Positions 9,260 through 18,607 of a stretch of DNA of 64,000 bases are shown in pieces. Positions within the stretch are counted from its first letter, which is position 1, and each line of letters opens with the position of its first letter. Made by a program: the position numbers and the translations under genes. The DNA is from Pseudomonadota bacterium (GTDB lineage: Bacteria > Pseudomonadota > Alphaproteobacteria > Rhizobiales > Rhizobiaceae): contig JAEZXX010000012.1 in the NCBI GenBank assembly GCA_023419535.1, positions 39,646 through 103,645 of the forward strand, read 5' to 3'. The notes under the pieces are model-generated. The model worked only from the letters and a program-made list of their open reading frames with translations. It did no database searches and had not been told where the DNA came from.

Positions 9260-10633
9260 TTAGGTCGCCGGTCTCAAGCGCTCCAACACGCGCGTCCGGC
9301 CGATAACCGGCAGGAGAGCGCCGAGATCCGGCCCATGGTCGAGCCCGGTCAGCACGCGACGCAGCGGCAGGAACAGCGCCTTGCCCTTGCGACCGGTCGC
9401 TTCCTTCAGCGCGTCCGTCCAGCCCTTCCAGGACGATGCGTCGAAGGGACCGTCCGGAAGGAGGCGCAGCGCCTGCGCGACGAACTCCGCGTCCTCGGGT
9501 GACGGACGGGCGCCGCCGCGCTCGACGATCGCCCACCAGCCCTCCGCCTCGGCGACCTTGCCGCAATTGCCGCGCACGGCCTCCCAGAAGGCCGGCGCCT
9601 CCCCGTCCGGAACCCCGAACGCGCGCAGTCGTCCCGCGACCGCCTCGAAGGGCATCGCATGGACGAGATCGGCGTTCAGGCGGTCGAGATCGGCCGGATC
9701 GAACTTGGCGCTCGAATGCGACAGGGCGGAGAGGTCGAGCCGTCCGGCCAGGGCGTCGAGGTCCGGCAGCGCCTCGATGGAGCCCGCCGCCCCGGTCAGC
9801 ACGGCGAGGCTCGCCACCGCCATCGGCTCGTATCCGTCCGCCCGAAGGGATCGCAGCGACAGCGCGCCCGAACGCTTCGACAGCCCCTCGCCGTCCACCG
9901 TGGTCAGGAGGTTGATATGGCCGAAGACGGGCAGCGCGTGACCCAGCGCCTCCAGGATCGCGATCTGCACCGCCGTGTTGGTGACATGGTCCTCGCCCCG
10001 CAGGACGTGGGTGATCCCCATCTCGCCGTCGTCGACGACCGAGGGGAGCGTGTAGAGATAGGTGCCGTCCTCCCGCGCCAGCACGGGATCGGACAGCGAG
10101 GCGAGATCGACCCGCTGCTCGCCCCGCACGAGATCGTCCCACGACACTTCGGTGCGCCGGGGCTCGAAGGGGTCGCTTTGGAAATTCGGCAGGAGGAACC
10201 GCCAGTGCGGCCGGCGCCCCTCGCTCTCCAGACGCTCCCGCTCCTGCGCCGTCAGACGCAGCGCCTCGCGGCCGTAGACCGGCGGCAGACCGCGCGCCAG
10301 GGCGCGCCTTCGCCTGCGCTCGAGTTCGTCCGGGGTCTCGTAGCAGGGATAGAGCAGGCCTTTTGCCCGCAGCGCATCGGCCGCCCCGTCGTAGAGCGCG
10401 ATGCGGTCGGACTGGCGGTGGTACTCGTCCGCCCGGATGCCGATCCACGCGAGGTCTTCGACCACGGCCTGCGCGTATTCGTCGCGCGAACGCTCCCGGT
10501 CGGTGTCGTCGAGGCGCAGGACGAAGGCGCCCCCGCCCGCCTTGGCGAAGAGCCAGTTGTAGAGGGCAGGCCGCAGATTGCCGATGTGGAGATAGCCCGT
10601 CGGGGACGGGGCGAAGCGCAGGCGCGGCGTCAT
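9260..10633 (-). CDS. gltX: glutamyl-tRNA synthetase (class I, discriminating or GluQ-charging not resolved)
   Basis: Charges tRNA with glutamate. The 457-residue protein begins at the ATG giving MTPRLRFAPSPTGYLHIGN; longer in-frame openings lack homology. The HIGH-type motif is LHIGN (about residues 15-19), the KMSKS-type motif is GLSKRSG (about 240). The C-terminal half is a shortened anticodon-binding region. Alphaproteobacteria often carry two GltX copies, and because GatCAB is encoded in this window, one copy may mischarge tRNA-Gln for transamidation; which copy this is cannot be told from the sequence alone. Confidence 0.93.
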   Translation of the reverse strand: MTPRLRFAPSPTGYLHIGNLRPALYNWLFAKAGGGAFVLRLDDTDRERSRDEYAQAVVEDLAWIGIRADEYHRQSDRIALYDGAADALRAKGLLYPCYETPDELERRRRRALARGLPPVYGREALRLTAQERERLESEGRRPHWRFLLPNFQSDPFEPRRTEVSWDDLVRGEQRVDLASLSDPVLAREDGTYLYTLPSVVDDGEMGITHVLRGEDHVTNTAVQIAILEALGHALPVFGHINLLTTVDGEGLSKRSGALSLRSLRADGYEPMAVASLAVLTGAAGSIEALPDLDALAGRLDLSALSHSSAKFDPADLDRLNADLVHAMPFEAVAGRLRAFGVPDGEAPAFWEAVRGNCGKVAEAEGWWAIVERGGARPSPEDAEFVAQALRLLPDGPFDASSWKGWTDALKEATGRKGKALFLPLRRVLTGLDHGPDLGALLPVIGRTRVLERLRPAT

Positions 10634-10643
10634 GCGTCGATCC

Positions 10644-10937
10644 TCAGGCGCCGGGCGCGGGCGCGACGAGCTGCCAGCCTGCAAGCAGGAACCCGACGGT
10701 CGAGAAGAGCGCGCCGAGGACGAAGAGCCGCACCGCATGCCGGCGCTCGGGCTCCAACTCAAACCCGAAGGCGCGAACGGTCGTTACCCGCCCGGCATCC
10801 TCCCAGAGCGAGGCGGTCGCCTCCCGGCCCGCGCTCTTGCGGATGCGGCGCACCATCAGGAGGAAGCGGACGAGAAACACCGCGCCGACCACGGTCGACA
10901 CGAGCGCCCAATCGCCGATCGGCGGAATTTCGATCAT
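10644..10937 (-). CDS. small two-helix membrane protein, unknown function
   Basis: A 97-residue protein with two hydrophobic segments (about residues 10-28 and 68-88) joined by a charged loop rich in Arg and Glu. It is not a family I recognise. It sits 10 bases upstream of gltX on the same strand, so it may be co-transcribed with it. The GC pattern and codon use match its neighbours, which supports a real gene. Confidence 0.65.
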   Translation of the reverse strand: MIEIPPIGDWALVSTVVGAVFLVRFLLMVRRIRKSAGREATASLWEDAGRVTTVRAFGFELEPERRHAVRLFVLGALFSTVGFLLAGWQLVAPAPGA

Positions 10938-11129
10938 CGCGGATTCCCGTTGCTGGGGTCCGGCGCTGTTACCACGCTCCTTGCCCCCCGGCGACGCCTG
11001 TCATACGCGTTGCGCGGAACTCGTGTCTGGGTACGGGGCTTCCCAAACGAGGCTGCGCGGACGAAATAGGCGCGCGATCCGCGCCCGCCCCGGATTCGCC
11101 GGCAGTCCGTCACAACGCCAGGAGATTCC

Positions 11130-11750
11130 TTGGATCAGATCCTCGAGCTGATCGACCGGTTCGGCATCGTCATCGTGTTCATCGGCACCTTCTTCGAAGG
11201 TGAAGTCTTCGCCATCGTCGGCGGATTCCTCGCCTATCGCGGGGCGCACTCCTTCGAGTTCATGCTGGGTCTGGCCTTCGTCGGCTCCTATCTCGGCGAC
11301 ATGGCGGTCTTTCTCTTCGCCCGCTACTTCTCCGATTCGCCCTGGATCGTGAAATGGACCCGGCGGCCGCGCTTCGCGCGGGCGCTGCGGCTCGTCGACC
11401 GCTTCCAGGCCTATTTCGTCATCATCAACCGCTACATCTACGGGCTGCGCATACCCGGTCTGATCGCGCTCGGGCTCTCGTCGATCACCGTCCCGCGCTA
11501 TCTTTTCCTGAACTTCATCGGCGCCGGCATCTGGGCGAGCCTGTTCACGACGATCGGCTACGTCTTCGGCCACGCGATCTCGTCGGTCTTCGCCCGGCTC
11601 GAGATCATCGAGGACGGGTTCATCGCGGTCTTCGCGATCGCCGCCGTCGCCGCCCTCGGCTATTTACTCTGGTACCGCTTCGGCCCCGGGGCGAAGGACC
11701 GCCTCGCCGAACGCGAGGCGGAGCGGAACGGCCCCCGCTCGGGCCCCTGA
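11130..11750 (+). CDS. DedA-family membrane protein
   Basis: Inner-membrane protein of the DedA/VTT group, which in well-studied members act as undecaprenyl-phosphate or phospholipid flippases. The 206-residue protein shows the N-terminal half-helix region FEGEVFAIVGGFLAYRG, the conserved central arginine region (RFQAYFVIINRYIYGLRIPG) and three or four hydrophobic segments. The start is TTG, preceded at 6 bases by AGGAG; no better ATG exists. It is not in an obvious operon. Confidence 0.88.
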   Translation: MDQILELIDRFGIVIVFIGTFFEGEVFAIVGGFLAYRGAHSFEFMLGLAFVGSYLGDMAVFLFARYFSDSPWIVKWTRRPRFARALRLVDRFQAYFVIINRYIYGLRIPGLIALGLSSITVPRYLFLNFIGAGIWASLFTTIGYVFGHAISSVFARLEIIEDGFIAVFAIAAVAALGYLLWYRFGPGAKDRLAEREAERNGPRSGP

Positions 11751-11870
11751 GTGTTCGGCGATCCTCGCGGATCGCGGTCGACGGCCACCATCCGCAACCA
11801 GCCGCGCGGTCATTTCCTCGCCTGTGCCCGCCTCGCCTGCGCGGCGGGGCGATGCCGTTCGGCCGGGTGC

Positions 11871-11954
11871 TCAGATCGCCCCGGCCGCCATCGACAGAGC
11901 GACGACGAACAGCGAGACGGCGGCCAGCGACAGGCATTCCCGAACGATCAGCAT
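11871..11954 (-). CDS. 27-residue single-pass membrane protein under an SOS box
   Basis: A tiny ORF with all the signs of expression. It has an ATG, a perfect GGAGG ribosome site 9 bases upstream, and a promoter region with TTGACT (12007-12012) and a LexA box (11978-11992). The peptide starts MLIVREC and continues as about 20 hydrophobic residues to a TGA. Similar very short proteins occur as SOS-induced membrane effectors, such as the 29-residue SidA of Caulobacter, which blocks division through FtsW. Sequence identity to SidA is not claimed. The ORF fills a 356-base gap between dedA and putA that holds no other gene. Confidence 0.62.
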   Translation of the reverse strand: MLIVRECLSLAAVSLFVVALSMAAGAI

Positions 11955-11977
11955 CGAACACGTCCTCCGTTTTCAAT

Positions 11978-11992
11978 GTTCACGTTTTGTTC
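11978..11992. promoter_or_regulatory. LexA (SOS) box, GTTC-N7-GTTC
   Basis: Reads GTTC-ACGTTTT-GTTC on the plus strand, a perfect match to the alphaproteobacterial LexA direct repeat. It lies 23 bases before the ATG of the 27-residue ORF and just downstream of a TTGACT -35, covering the expected -10. No plus-strand gene follows, so the tiny minus-strand ORF is the only candidate target. Confidence 0.7.
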
Positions 11993-12068
11993 CTTTTCTT
12001 CCCGAGAGTCAAATGGTCCCGACCCGTCCCGGGCGAACCAATACTCTCATGGTAAACGCGAAGGCCTT

Positions 12069-12104
12069 CGGACGGGCGGGCCCGGTCGAAGGCTCGCCCG
12101 TCCG
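12069..12104 (-). terminator. GC-rich hairpin after putA
   Basis: Ten-base perfect arms (CGGACGGGCG / CGCCCGTCCG) with a 16-base loop begin 3 bases after the putA stop. There is no U-run, so termination may be weak or the hairpin may only stabilise the 3' end. Confidence 0.5.
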
Positions 12105-12106
12105 TG

Positions 12107-15100
12107 TCAGCCGATCGCCATCAGGCTCGCATTGCCGCCGGCCGCAGCCGTGTTGATCGAGGTTGAGACCTCTTCCAGGAGCAGCGCCGTCGCATACGGC
12201 CGGGGCATTCCCGCCAACTCGTCCGGCGTCGCCGCCTGGACCGGAACGAGCGGACCGTCGAGTTCCGCGATCCGCCCGTTCAAGGCACGGACGCGGTCGG
12301 CGTCGCCTTCCAGAAGCGCGCCGGCGAACGGACCCGCCGTCCGCCAGTCCCGCGTCCCGCCCAGCCGGGCGGACACACTCTTCGGCAGGTCGGCGGGCAG
12401 GCCCGGTCCCTCCGCCGTATCGACCACGGCTTCGTTTCCGCTCGCGAGCACCGCAGCGATCTGCCGCCGCAGGCCTGCCTCGGTCTGCGGCAGGAGCAGG
12501 ATCGTTCCGCGCGGATGCAGGCGATAGAGATTGCGTTCGCCGACCGGCCCGGGAAGCTCCGTTCCGTAGCCGAGGAGCGACGTCCTGCTCTGCGCGAGCG
12601 CGGCCTCCGCTTCGTCGGCAAAGCCCTGTTCATCCAGCCACGCCGCGTAGTCGATCAGCGCCAGGTCGGGCTGGACGGCGCGGCTGTCCAGCGGCGCAGG
12701 GGCCTGCCGCACCAGGCGCCCCAGATAGAGCGGCCCGCCCGCCTTCGGGCCCGTCCCCGAAAGCCCGCGGCCGCCGAAGGGCTGTACGCCCACCACCGCC
12801 CCGATGACGTTCCGGTTGACGTAGACATTGCCGACCCTCACCCGGCGCGTCACGTGCGCGATCGTCTCGTCGAGCCGCGTGTGGAGGCCGAAGGTCAGCC
12901 CGTAGCCGGTGGCGTCGATCTCGTCGATCAGCCGGTCCAGCTGCTTGCGGCGATAGCGCATAACGTGGAGCACCGGGCCGAACACCTCGCGCGTCAGTTC
13001 GGCGAGCGAGCCGATCTCGATGATGGTCGGGGCGACGAAGGTGCCCTTGCCCGCCGCCGTTGGCAGATCGAGCCGCTCGACCTTGCGCCCGAGCCCGCGC
13101 ATCGCCTCGACATGCGTCTCGATTCCGTCGCGGGCGTCGGCGTCGATCACCGGACCGATATCGACCGCCAGCCTGTCCGTCCGCCCGATGGAAATCTCGC
13201 GCAGAGCGCCGCGCAGCATCGTCAGGATCCGGTCGGCGACGTCCTCCTGCAGGCACAGCACGCGCAGCGCCGAACAGCGCTGACCGGCCGAATCGAAGGC
13301 CGAGGCGATGACGTCGGCCACCACCTGCTCGGCGAGGGCGGAGGAATCGACGATCATCGCGTTCTGCCCGCCGGTCTCGGCGATGAGCGGGATCGGCTTG
13401 CCCGTGTCGGACAGTCGTTCCGCCAGCTGCGACTGGATGAGACGCGCGACCTCGGTCGAGCCGGTGAACATCACCCCCGCCGTCTCCGGTCCGGCCACCA
13501 GCGCCGCGCCGAGCTTGCCGTCGCCCGGCGCGAGGTGGAGCGCGCTTTCCGGGATGCCGGCTTCGTGCAGCAGCTTCACCGCCTCGAAGGCGATGATCGG
13601 CGTCTGCTCGGCCGGCTTGGCGATCACCGTGTTGCCCGCGGCAAGCGCTGCAGCGACCTGTCCCGTGAAGATGGCGAGCGGGAAGTTCCAGGGGCTGATG
13701 CAGACGACGGGACCGAGAGGCGCCTGCTCCGGCCCGAAGGTGCGGCGCGTCTCGGAGGCGTAGTAGCGCAGGAAGTCGATCGCCTCGCGCACCTCGCCGA
13801 CGGCGTTCGCCGCCGACTTCCCCGCCTCGCGGATGACGATGCCCATCAGGGTGCCCATCCGCGTCTGCATGAGATCGGCTGCGCGGTCGAGGCATGCGGC
13901 GCGCTCCTGCGGCGGCACCGCGGCCCAGGCGGCGGCGGCGTTCATCGCGGCCGCCAGGATGCCCGGCGCGGCCGCTTCGCCCAGCTCCTCGACGTGCCCG
14001 ACGACGTCGTCGTGATCCGCGGGATTGAGGACGGGCCGGCGCTCGCCCTTCGACGTGACGCCGGGGCCGAGCGCGTGCGCCTGCCGTTCGATGCCCGCCG
14101 AGGCCCGGAGCGCCGCCGTCAGCGCCGCCAGCGCCGCCTCGTCCGAAAGGTCGAGACCGGCGGAGTTCCGACGGGCCGACCCGAAGAGGTCGGCGGGCGC
14201 CGCGATCCGCTCGTGCGGCGCGCCGGGCTCTGCCATCGCCTCGACGCGGCCCACCGGATCGGCCGCCAGCTCGTCGATCGAGACCGCAGGGTCCGAGATC
14301 CGGTTGACGAAGGACGAGTTCGCGCCGTTCTCCAGGAGACGGCGCACGAGATAGGCGAGCAGCGTCTCGTGCGTGCCGACGGGCGCGTAGATGCGGGCCG
14401 GCCGAGCGAGCCTGGAGGACCCCACCACCTCGTCGTAGAGCGGCTCACCCATGCCGTGCAGGCACTGGAACTCGTAGTCTCCCTCTTCGAACCCCGGGCC
14501 CGCGAGATGGTAGATGGTCGCGAGGCTCTGCGCATTGTGGGTCGCGAACTGCGGGAACACGGCGGCGCGCGCCGCCCGCAGCCGGCGCGCGCAGGCGATG
14601 TAGGCGACGTCGGTGTGGACCTTGCGGGTGTAGACTGGAAAGTCCGCCAGCCCCTCAACCTGCGCCCTCTTGATCTCGGCATCCCAATAGGCGCCCTTCA
14701 CGAGGCGCACCATGATGCGGCGGCCCGAGCGGCGCGCCAGATCGACGATCCAGTCGATCACGAGCGGGCAGCGCTTGCCGTAGGCCTGGACGACGAAGCC
14801 GAGCCCGTTCCAGTCCGCCAGCGCCTCGTCGAAGGAGAGGCACTCCAACAGATCGAGCGAGAGTTCGAGCCGGTCGGCCTCTTCCGCGTCGATGTTGAGC
14901 CCGATGTCGTAGCGCTTGGCCAGAATCGCCAGATCGCGCACGCGCGGCAGGAGTTCGCCCATCACGCGCTCGGCCTGCGACCGCGCGTAGCGGGGATGGA
15001 GGGCCGACAGCTTGATCGAGATGCCGGGCCCGGAATAGACGCCGCGCCCGCGCGCGGCTTTGCCGATCGCGTGGATGGCGTTCTCGTAGTCCGACAGGTA

Positions 15101-15784
15101 GCGCGCAGCGTCCTCGGCGGTCGTCGCGGCCTCGCCCAGCATGTCGTAGGAGTAGCGGTAGCCCTTGGCCTCCAGCGGTCTGGAGCGCTTCAACGCCTCC
15201 TCGATCGTCTCGCCTGTGACGAACTGCTCGCCCATCATCCGCATCGCCATGTCGACGCCCCGGCGGATCACCGGTTCGCCGGCCCTCGCGACGAGGCGGG
15301 TGAGCGCCTTCGAGAGCCCGCGGTCGTCGGCGGTCGCCGTCAGCTTGCCCGTGACGACGAGGCCCCAGGTGGCGGCGTTGACGAAGAGCGAGCGGCCGCC
15401 GCCCACATGGGACTGCCAGTCGCCGTCCGCGATCTTGTCGCGGATGAGCGCGTCGCGCGTCGCGTTGTCGGGAATGCGCAGGAGGGCCTCCGCCAGGCAC
15501 ATCAGGGCGACGCCCTCCTGGCTCGACAGGGAGTATTCGCGGACCAGCCCCTCGACCCCGGTACCCTTGGCCTTGGCGCGCAGCGCCGCGATCAGCCTGC
15601 GCGTGATGCGGGCGATCTCGGCCTCGTCTTCGACCGACACCCGCGCCTCATCGAGCAGCGGCGCGAGGCATTCGACCTCCGGGCGGCGGTAGGCGTCGGT
15701 GATGGCGCGGCGGAGCGCGGACGGGTCCCGGACGGGCGGCGCGAACTGCGCGAAGGGCGCGGCAAGGGACGAGGCGGCGGACAT
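12107..15784 (-). CDS. putA: bifunctional proline dehydrogenase / L-glutamate gamma-semialdehyde dehydrogenase
   Basis: Converts proline to glutamate in two steps at the membrane face. Over 1225 residues: FAD-dependent proline dehydrogenase at about 170-470 (GYRYSYDMLGEA, IKLSALHPRY, RLVKGAYWD), aldehyde dehydrogenase at about 580-1030 (PWNFPLAIFTGQ, the catalytic Cys in SAGQRCSALR), then a C-terminal domain of long PutAs. There is no N-terminal ribbon-helix-helix DNA-binding domain, so it is not self-regulating; the divergent Lrp-type gene fills that role. The ATG is preceded by GGAGAG. Confidence 0.96.
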   Translation of the reverse strand: MSAASSLAAPFAQFAPPVRDPSALRRAITDAYRRPEVECLAPLLDEARVSVEDEAEIARITRRLIAALRAKAKGTGVEGLVREYSLSSQEGVALMCLAEALLRIPDNATRDALIRDKIADGDWQSHVGGGRSLFVNAATWGLVVTGKLTATADDRGLSKALTRLVARAGEPVIRRGVDMAMRMMGEQFVTGETIEEALKRSRPLEAKGYRYSYDMLGEAATTAEDAARYLSDYENAIHAIGKAARGRGVYSGPGISIKLSALHPRYARSQAERVMGELLPRVRDLAILAKRYDIGLNIDAEEADRLELSLDLLECLSFDEALADWNGLGFVVQAYGKRCPLVIDWIVDLARRSGRRIMVRLVKGAYWDAEIKRAQVEGLADFPVYTRKVHTDVAYIACARRLRAARAAVFPQFATHNAQSLATIYHLAGPGFEEGDYEFQCLHGMGEPLYDEVVGSSRLARPARIYAPVGTHETLLAYLVRRLLENGANSSFVNRISDPAVSIDELAADPVGRVEAMAEPGAPHERIAAPADLFGSARRNSAGLDLSDEAALAALTAALRASAGIERQAHALGPGVTSKGERRPVLNPADHDDVVGHVEELGEAAAPGILAAAMNAAAAWAAVPPQERAACLDRAADLMQTRMGTLMGIVIREAGKSAANAVGEVREAIDFLRYYASETRRTFGPEQAPLGPVVCISPWNFPLAIFTGQVAAALAAGNTVIAKPAEQTPIIAFEAVKLLHEAGIPESALHLAPGDGKLGAALVAGPETAGVMFTGSTEVARLIQSQLAERLSDTGKPIPLIAETGGQNAMIVDSSALAEQVVADVIASAFDSAGQRCSALRVLCLQEDVADRILTMLRGALREISIGRTDRLAVDIGPVIDADARDGIETHVEAMRGLGRKVERLDLPTAAGKGTFVAPTIIEIGSLAELTREVFGPVLHVMRYRRKQLDRLIDEIDATGYGLTFGLHTRLDETIAHVTRRVRVGNVYVNRNVIGAVVGVQPFGGRGLSGTGPKAGGPLYLGRLVRQAPAPLDSRAVQPDLALIDYAAWLDEQGFADEAEAALAQSRTSLLGYGTELPGPVGERNLYRLHPRGTILLLPQTEAGLRRQIAAVLASGNEAVVDTAEGPGLPADLPKSVSARLGGTRDWRTAGPFAGALLEGDADRVRALNGRIAELDGPLVPVQAATPDELAGMPRPYATALLLEEVSTSINTAAAGGNASLMAIG

Positions 15785-15880
15785 GAGAGCTCTCCGAAAG
15801 AGATCGCCTGGGGACGAGGCCGCAATCTACCACTCTCGCAAAACGCCTTCCGGCCTCTTTCGTGGCATTCGTAGGCCGAA

Positions 15881-15893
15881 CGAACTATGTTCG
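15881..15893. promoter_or_regulatory. inverted repeat in the putA/regulator promoter
   Basis: CGAAC-TAT-GTTCG is a perfect 5+3+5 inverted repeat in the 134-base divergent region, 26 bases before the regulator start. Lrp/AsnC regulators bind imperfect palindromes of this size, so it is a candidate PutR operator. Confidence 0.45.
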
Positions 15894-15918
15894 AGGCTCG
15901 ATCAAGGGAAAGCGGACC

Positions 15919-16407
15919 GTGAAACGCGCGCCGGACGACGAAATCGACGAGTTCGATCGCAAGATGCTGCGCATCCTCGCCGAAGACGGGCGGATTTCGA
16001 TCACCGAACTCGCCTCGCGCGTCGGACTGTCGAAGACTCCCTGCCAGACGCGCTTCCGGCGCCTCGTCGACGAGGGCTATATCGAGGGGTTCAAGGCGAT
16101 CCTGAACCCGCGCAAGATCGGGCTCGACCACGTGGTCTTGGTGGAAGTGAAGCTGTCCGACACGCGGGAGGACGCGCTGGCGGCCTTCAACGCGGCCGTG
16201 CGCAAGCTGCCGGAGGTCGAGGAGTGCCACATGATCGCAGGGCGCTTCGACTATCTTCTGAAGGTGCGCACGCGCGACATCGCGCGCTACCGGCGCGTTC
16301 TGGGCGACCTCATCTCCGCCCTGCCCCACGTCGCATCGACCTCGACCAACGTGGCGATGGAATCGGTGAAGGAGAGCGGCCACGAGGCGCGACGCCGCCG
16401 GTCGTGA
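15919..16407 (+). CDS. putR: Lrp/AsnC-family regulator of proline catabolism
   Basis: Predicted proline-responsive activator of putA. The 162-residue protein has a winged helix-turn-helix (about residues 8-60, ISITELASRVGLSKTPCQTR) and a RAM/AsnC ligand domain (about 75-155). The chosen GTG has AGGGAAAG upstream and starts VKRAPDDEID; an earlier GTG at 15862 would add 19 residues running through the putA promoter. Divergent pairing with putA is the classic PutR arrangement in Agrobacterium and Rhodobacter; the symbol rests on that context. Confidence 0.88.
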   Translation: MKRAPDDEIDEFDRKMLRILAEDGRISITELASRVGLSKTPCQTRFRRLVDEGYIEGFKAILNPRKIGLDHVVLVEVKLSDTREDALAAFNAAVRKLPEVEECHMIAGRFDYLLKVRTRDIARYRRVLGDLISALPHVASTSTNVAMESVKESGHEARRRRS

Positions 16408-16458
16408 GCGGGCGCTCGTACGAGATCGCGAAGGGCCGGACGTGGTCGAGGATTGGGC

Positions 16459-16535
16459 TGGTCGGAGCGAGAGGATTCGAACCTCCGACCCCCTGAACCC
16501 CATTCAGGTGCGCTACCAGGCTGCGCTACGCTCCG
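16459..16535 (-). tRNA. tRNA-Pro (GGG)
   Basis: A 77-base gene with CCA encoded. Acceptor stem CGGAGCG/CGCTCCG, anticodon stem CCTGA/TCAGG around loop ATGGGGT giving anticodon GGG, and T arm GGAGG-TTCGAAT-CCTCT. All stems pair. It reads CCC codons, and CCU by wobble. Confidence 0.97.
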
Positions 16536-16544
16536 ACACGAGCC

Positions 16545-16573
16545 TCTATAGTCCGCTTGGACGCCGGAAACAA
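16545..16573 (-). promoter_or_regulatory. promoter of tRNA-Pro
   Basis: TTGTTT (-35) and TATAGA (-10) on the minus strand, 17 bases apart, with the -10 ending 10 bases before the mature tRNA 5' end. Confidence 0.65.
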
Positions 16574-16608
16574 TGCACAACTTCGCTCGGCGCGGCCGGC
16601 CGCCGAAC

Positions 16609-18488
16609 TCACCGTCCGGCCAGCACCCGCTCGATCTCGCCGAGGACGGCGGGGTCCTCGATCGTGCCGGGAACCGTGTAGGGTTCGCCGGCCGCCATCT
16701 TCTTCATCGTCGCGCGCAGGATCTTGCCCGAGCGGGTCTTCGGCAGCCGGTCGACGACGATGACCCGCCGGAACGCCGCGACCGGGCCGATGCGCTCGCG
16801 GACCGACCCGACGATCTCCTCCTCGACCGGACCGTTGTCCGCGCCGGCCTTCAGAACGACGAGGCCGACCGGCACCTCGCCCTTGAGTTCGTCGGCGACG
16901 CCGAACACGGCGCATTCGGCCACCGAGGGATGGGCGGCCACCGCCTCCTCGATCGCGCCGGTCGACAGGCGGTGCCCGGCGACGTTCACGACGTCGTCGG
17001 TGCGGCCCATCACCCAGACATAGCCGTCCTCGTCGAGCATCCCCGCGTCGGCCGTGTCGTAGAAGCCGGGCCGGGCCGTCAGATAGCTGTCGCGGAACCG
17101 TTCGTCGGCCTGCCAGAGCGTGACGGCCGCGCCGGGCGGCAGCGGCATGTCGATGACGATGTTGCCCATCGCCCCCGCCTCGACCGGCCGGCCCTCGTCG
17201 TCGAGGACGCGAAGTCCGTAGCCCGGCATCGGGACGGTCGGCGAGCCGGGCTTGATCGGCAGGACGTCGAGCCCGCGCGGGTTGGCCGCGACCGGGCTGC
17301 CGGTCTCGGTCTGCCACCAATGATCGACGACCGGAACGTCGAGGAGGTCGCTCACCCACCGCACGGTCTCGGGATCGGCCCGCTCGCCGGCGAGGAAGAC
17401 GGTGCGAAGCGCCGAGAGATCGCGGCCCTTAAGGAGCCTGCCGTCCGGATCGCCCGGATCGCCGTGGGGGCGGTGAAAAGCGCATTGACGCGATGGTCGG
17501 CCGCGACGCGCCAGAAGGCCCCAGCGTCGGGCGTTCCGACGGGCTTGCCCTCGTAGAGCACGCTCGTGCAGCCGTGCATCAACGGGCCGTAGACGATGTA
17601 GGAATGGCCGACCACCCAGCCGACGTCGGAGGCCGTCCAGAAGACCTCGCCCGGCGACAGGCCGTAGATGGCGTTCATCGTCCAGGCGAGCATGACCATG
17701 TGCCCGCCATTGTCGCGCACGACGCCCTTGGGCTTGCCGGTCGTGCCAGAGGTGTAGAGGATGTAGAGGGGATCGGTCGCGGCGACCTCGATACAGGGGC
17801 TCTCGCGTCCGGCGTCGAGCTCGCTCACTGCTTGTTCGCGACGTTCGCTCCAGTCGTGATCGCGGCCGGCCGTCCGCTCCGCTTCAAGGCCCGCGCGCTG
17901 CAGGACGAGGCAGAGCGTCGGCCGGTGGGCCGCCGCGCGCAGAGCCTCGTCGAGCAGCGGCTTGTAGGCGATGGTGCGGCCCGGCTCGAAGCCGCAGGAG
18001 GCGGTGAGGACGACCTTCGGCGTCGCATCGTCGATGCGCGCGGCGAGTTCGCGCGCGGCGAAGCCGCCGAACACCACGGAATGGACCGCGCCGATCCGCG
18101 CGCAGGCGAGCATGGCGGCGACGGCCTCGGGCACCATCGGCATGTAGATGACGACGCGGTCGCCCTTGCCCACGCCTGCGTCGGTCAGGATCAGCGCCAG
18201 CGCCTGCACTTCGCGCAGAAGGTCGGCATAGGTGAGCGAGGCGACCGTGCCCGTGACGGGACTGTCATGGATGATCGCACGCTGGTCGCCGCGCCCGTTC
18301 TCGACCTGCCGGTCGAGCGCGTTGTAGCAGGTGTTGCAGAGGCCGTCCGGAAACCAGCGGCCGTAGACGCCGGCCTGCGGGTCGAAGGCCTTCGTCGGAG
18401 GGCGGACCCAGGAGATGAGACGCGCGGCCTCCATCCAGTGCGCATCGGGGTCGCTGCGCCAGCGGTCGTAGACCTCGCGGTAGCTCAT
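16609..18488 (-). pseudogene. prpE: propionyl-CoA synthetase, frameshifted
   Basis: Would activate propionate to propionyl-CoA through an adenylate. The N-terminal part (18488 to about 17445) has the AMP-binding motif YTSGTTGKPKG and the PrpE-type VRDNGGH; the C-terminal part (about 17460 to 16609) continues in another frame with WWQTETGSP, GYVWVMGRTDDV and the catalytic Lys of RSGKILRATMKK. Both halves are well conserved and together give about 626 residues, the normal length. The break lies at two tandem copies of a 9-mer. Either a recent null mutation or a base-calling/assembly error; no other decay is seen. Confidence 0.85.
17445..17462. repeat. tandem 9-mer at the prpE frameshift
   Basis: CCGGATCGC occurs twice head to tail exactly where the two prpE frames meet. 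On the coding strand the protein changes from AIRAIR to DPDGRLLKG here. PrpE relatives have about three more residues at this point, so loss of a repeat-bounded segment whose length is not a multiple of three (13 bases would fit) explains the shift. Confidence 0.7.
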
Positions 18489-18607
18489 GGACGTCCTCCC
18501 CGGCACTCCGCCCTCGCCCGGCGGGCTCGCCCGATCGCATGGCGGCGCGAAACGGCGGTCGGCAACACAGTGATATGGAGCCCGCCCGCTGTCGATAGGC
18601 CCTTCGT

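Noticed and set aside
12515..15874. 1119-codon open frame on the plus strand opposite putA
   Set aside because: Mirror of the putA reading frame in GC-rich DNA; Arg/Asp/Gly-rich, no domain.
15862..15918. Longer GTG start for the Lrp-type regulator
   Set aside because: Adds 19 residues through the inverted repeat and promoter; the GTG at 15919 has a better ribosome site and gives normal Lrp length.
16609..17364. Separate short acyl-CoA synthetase gene downstream of prpE
   Set aside because: It starts in mid-domain and continues the broken prpE; treated as one frameshifted gene.
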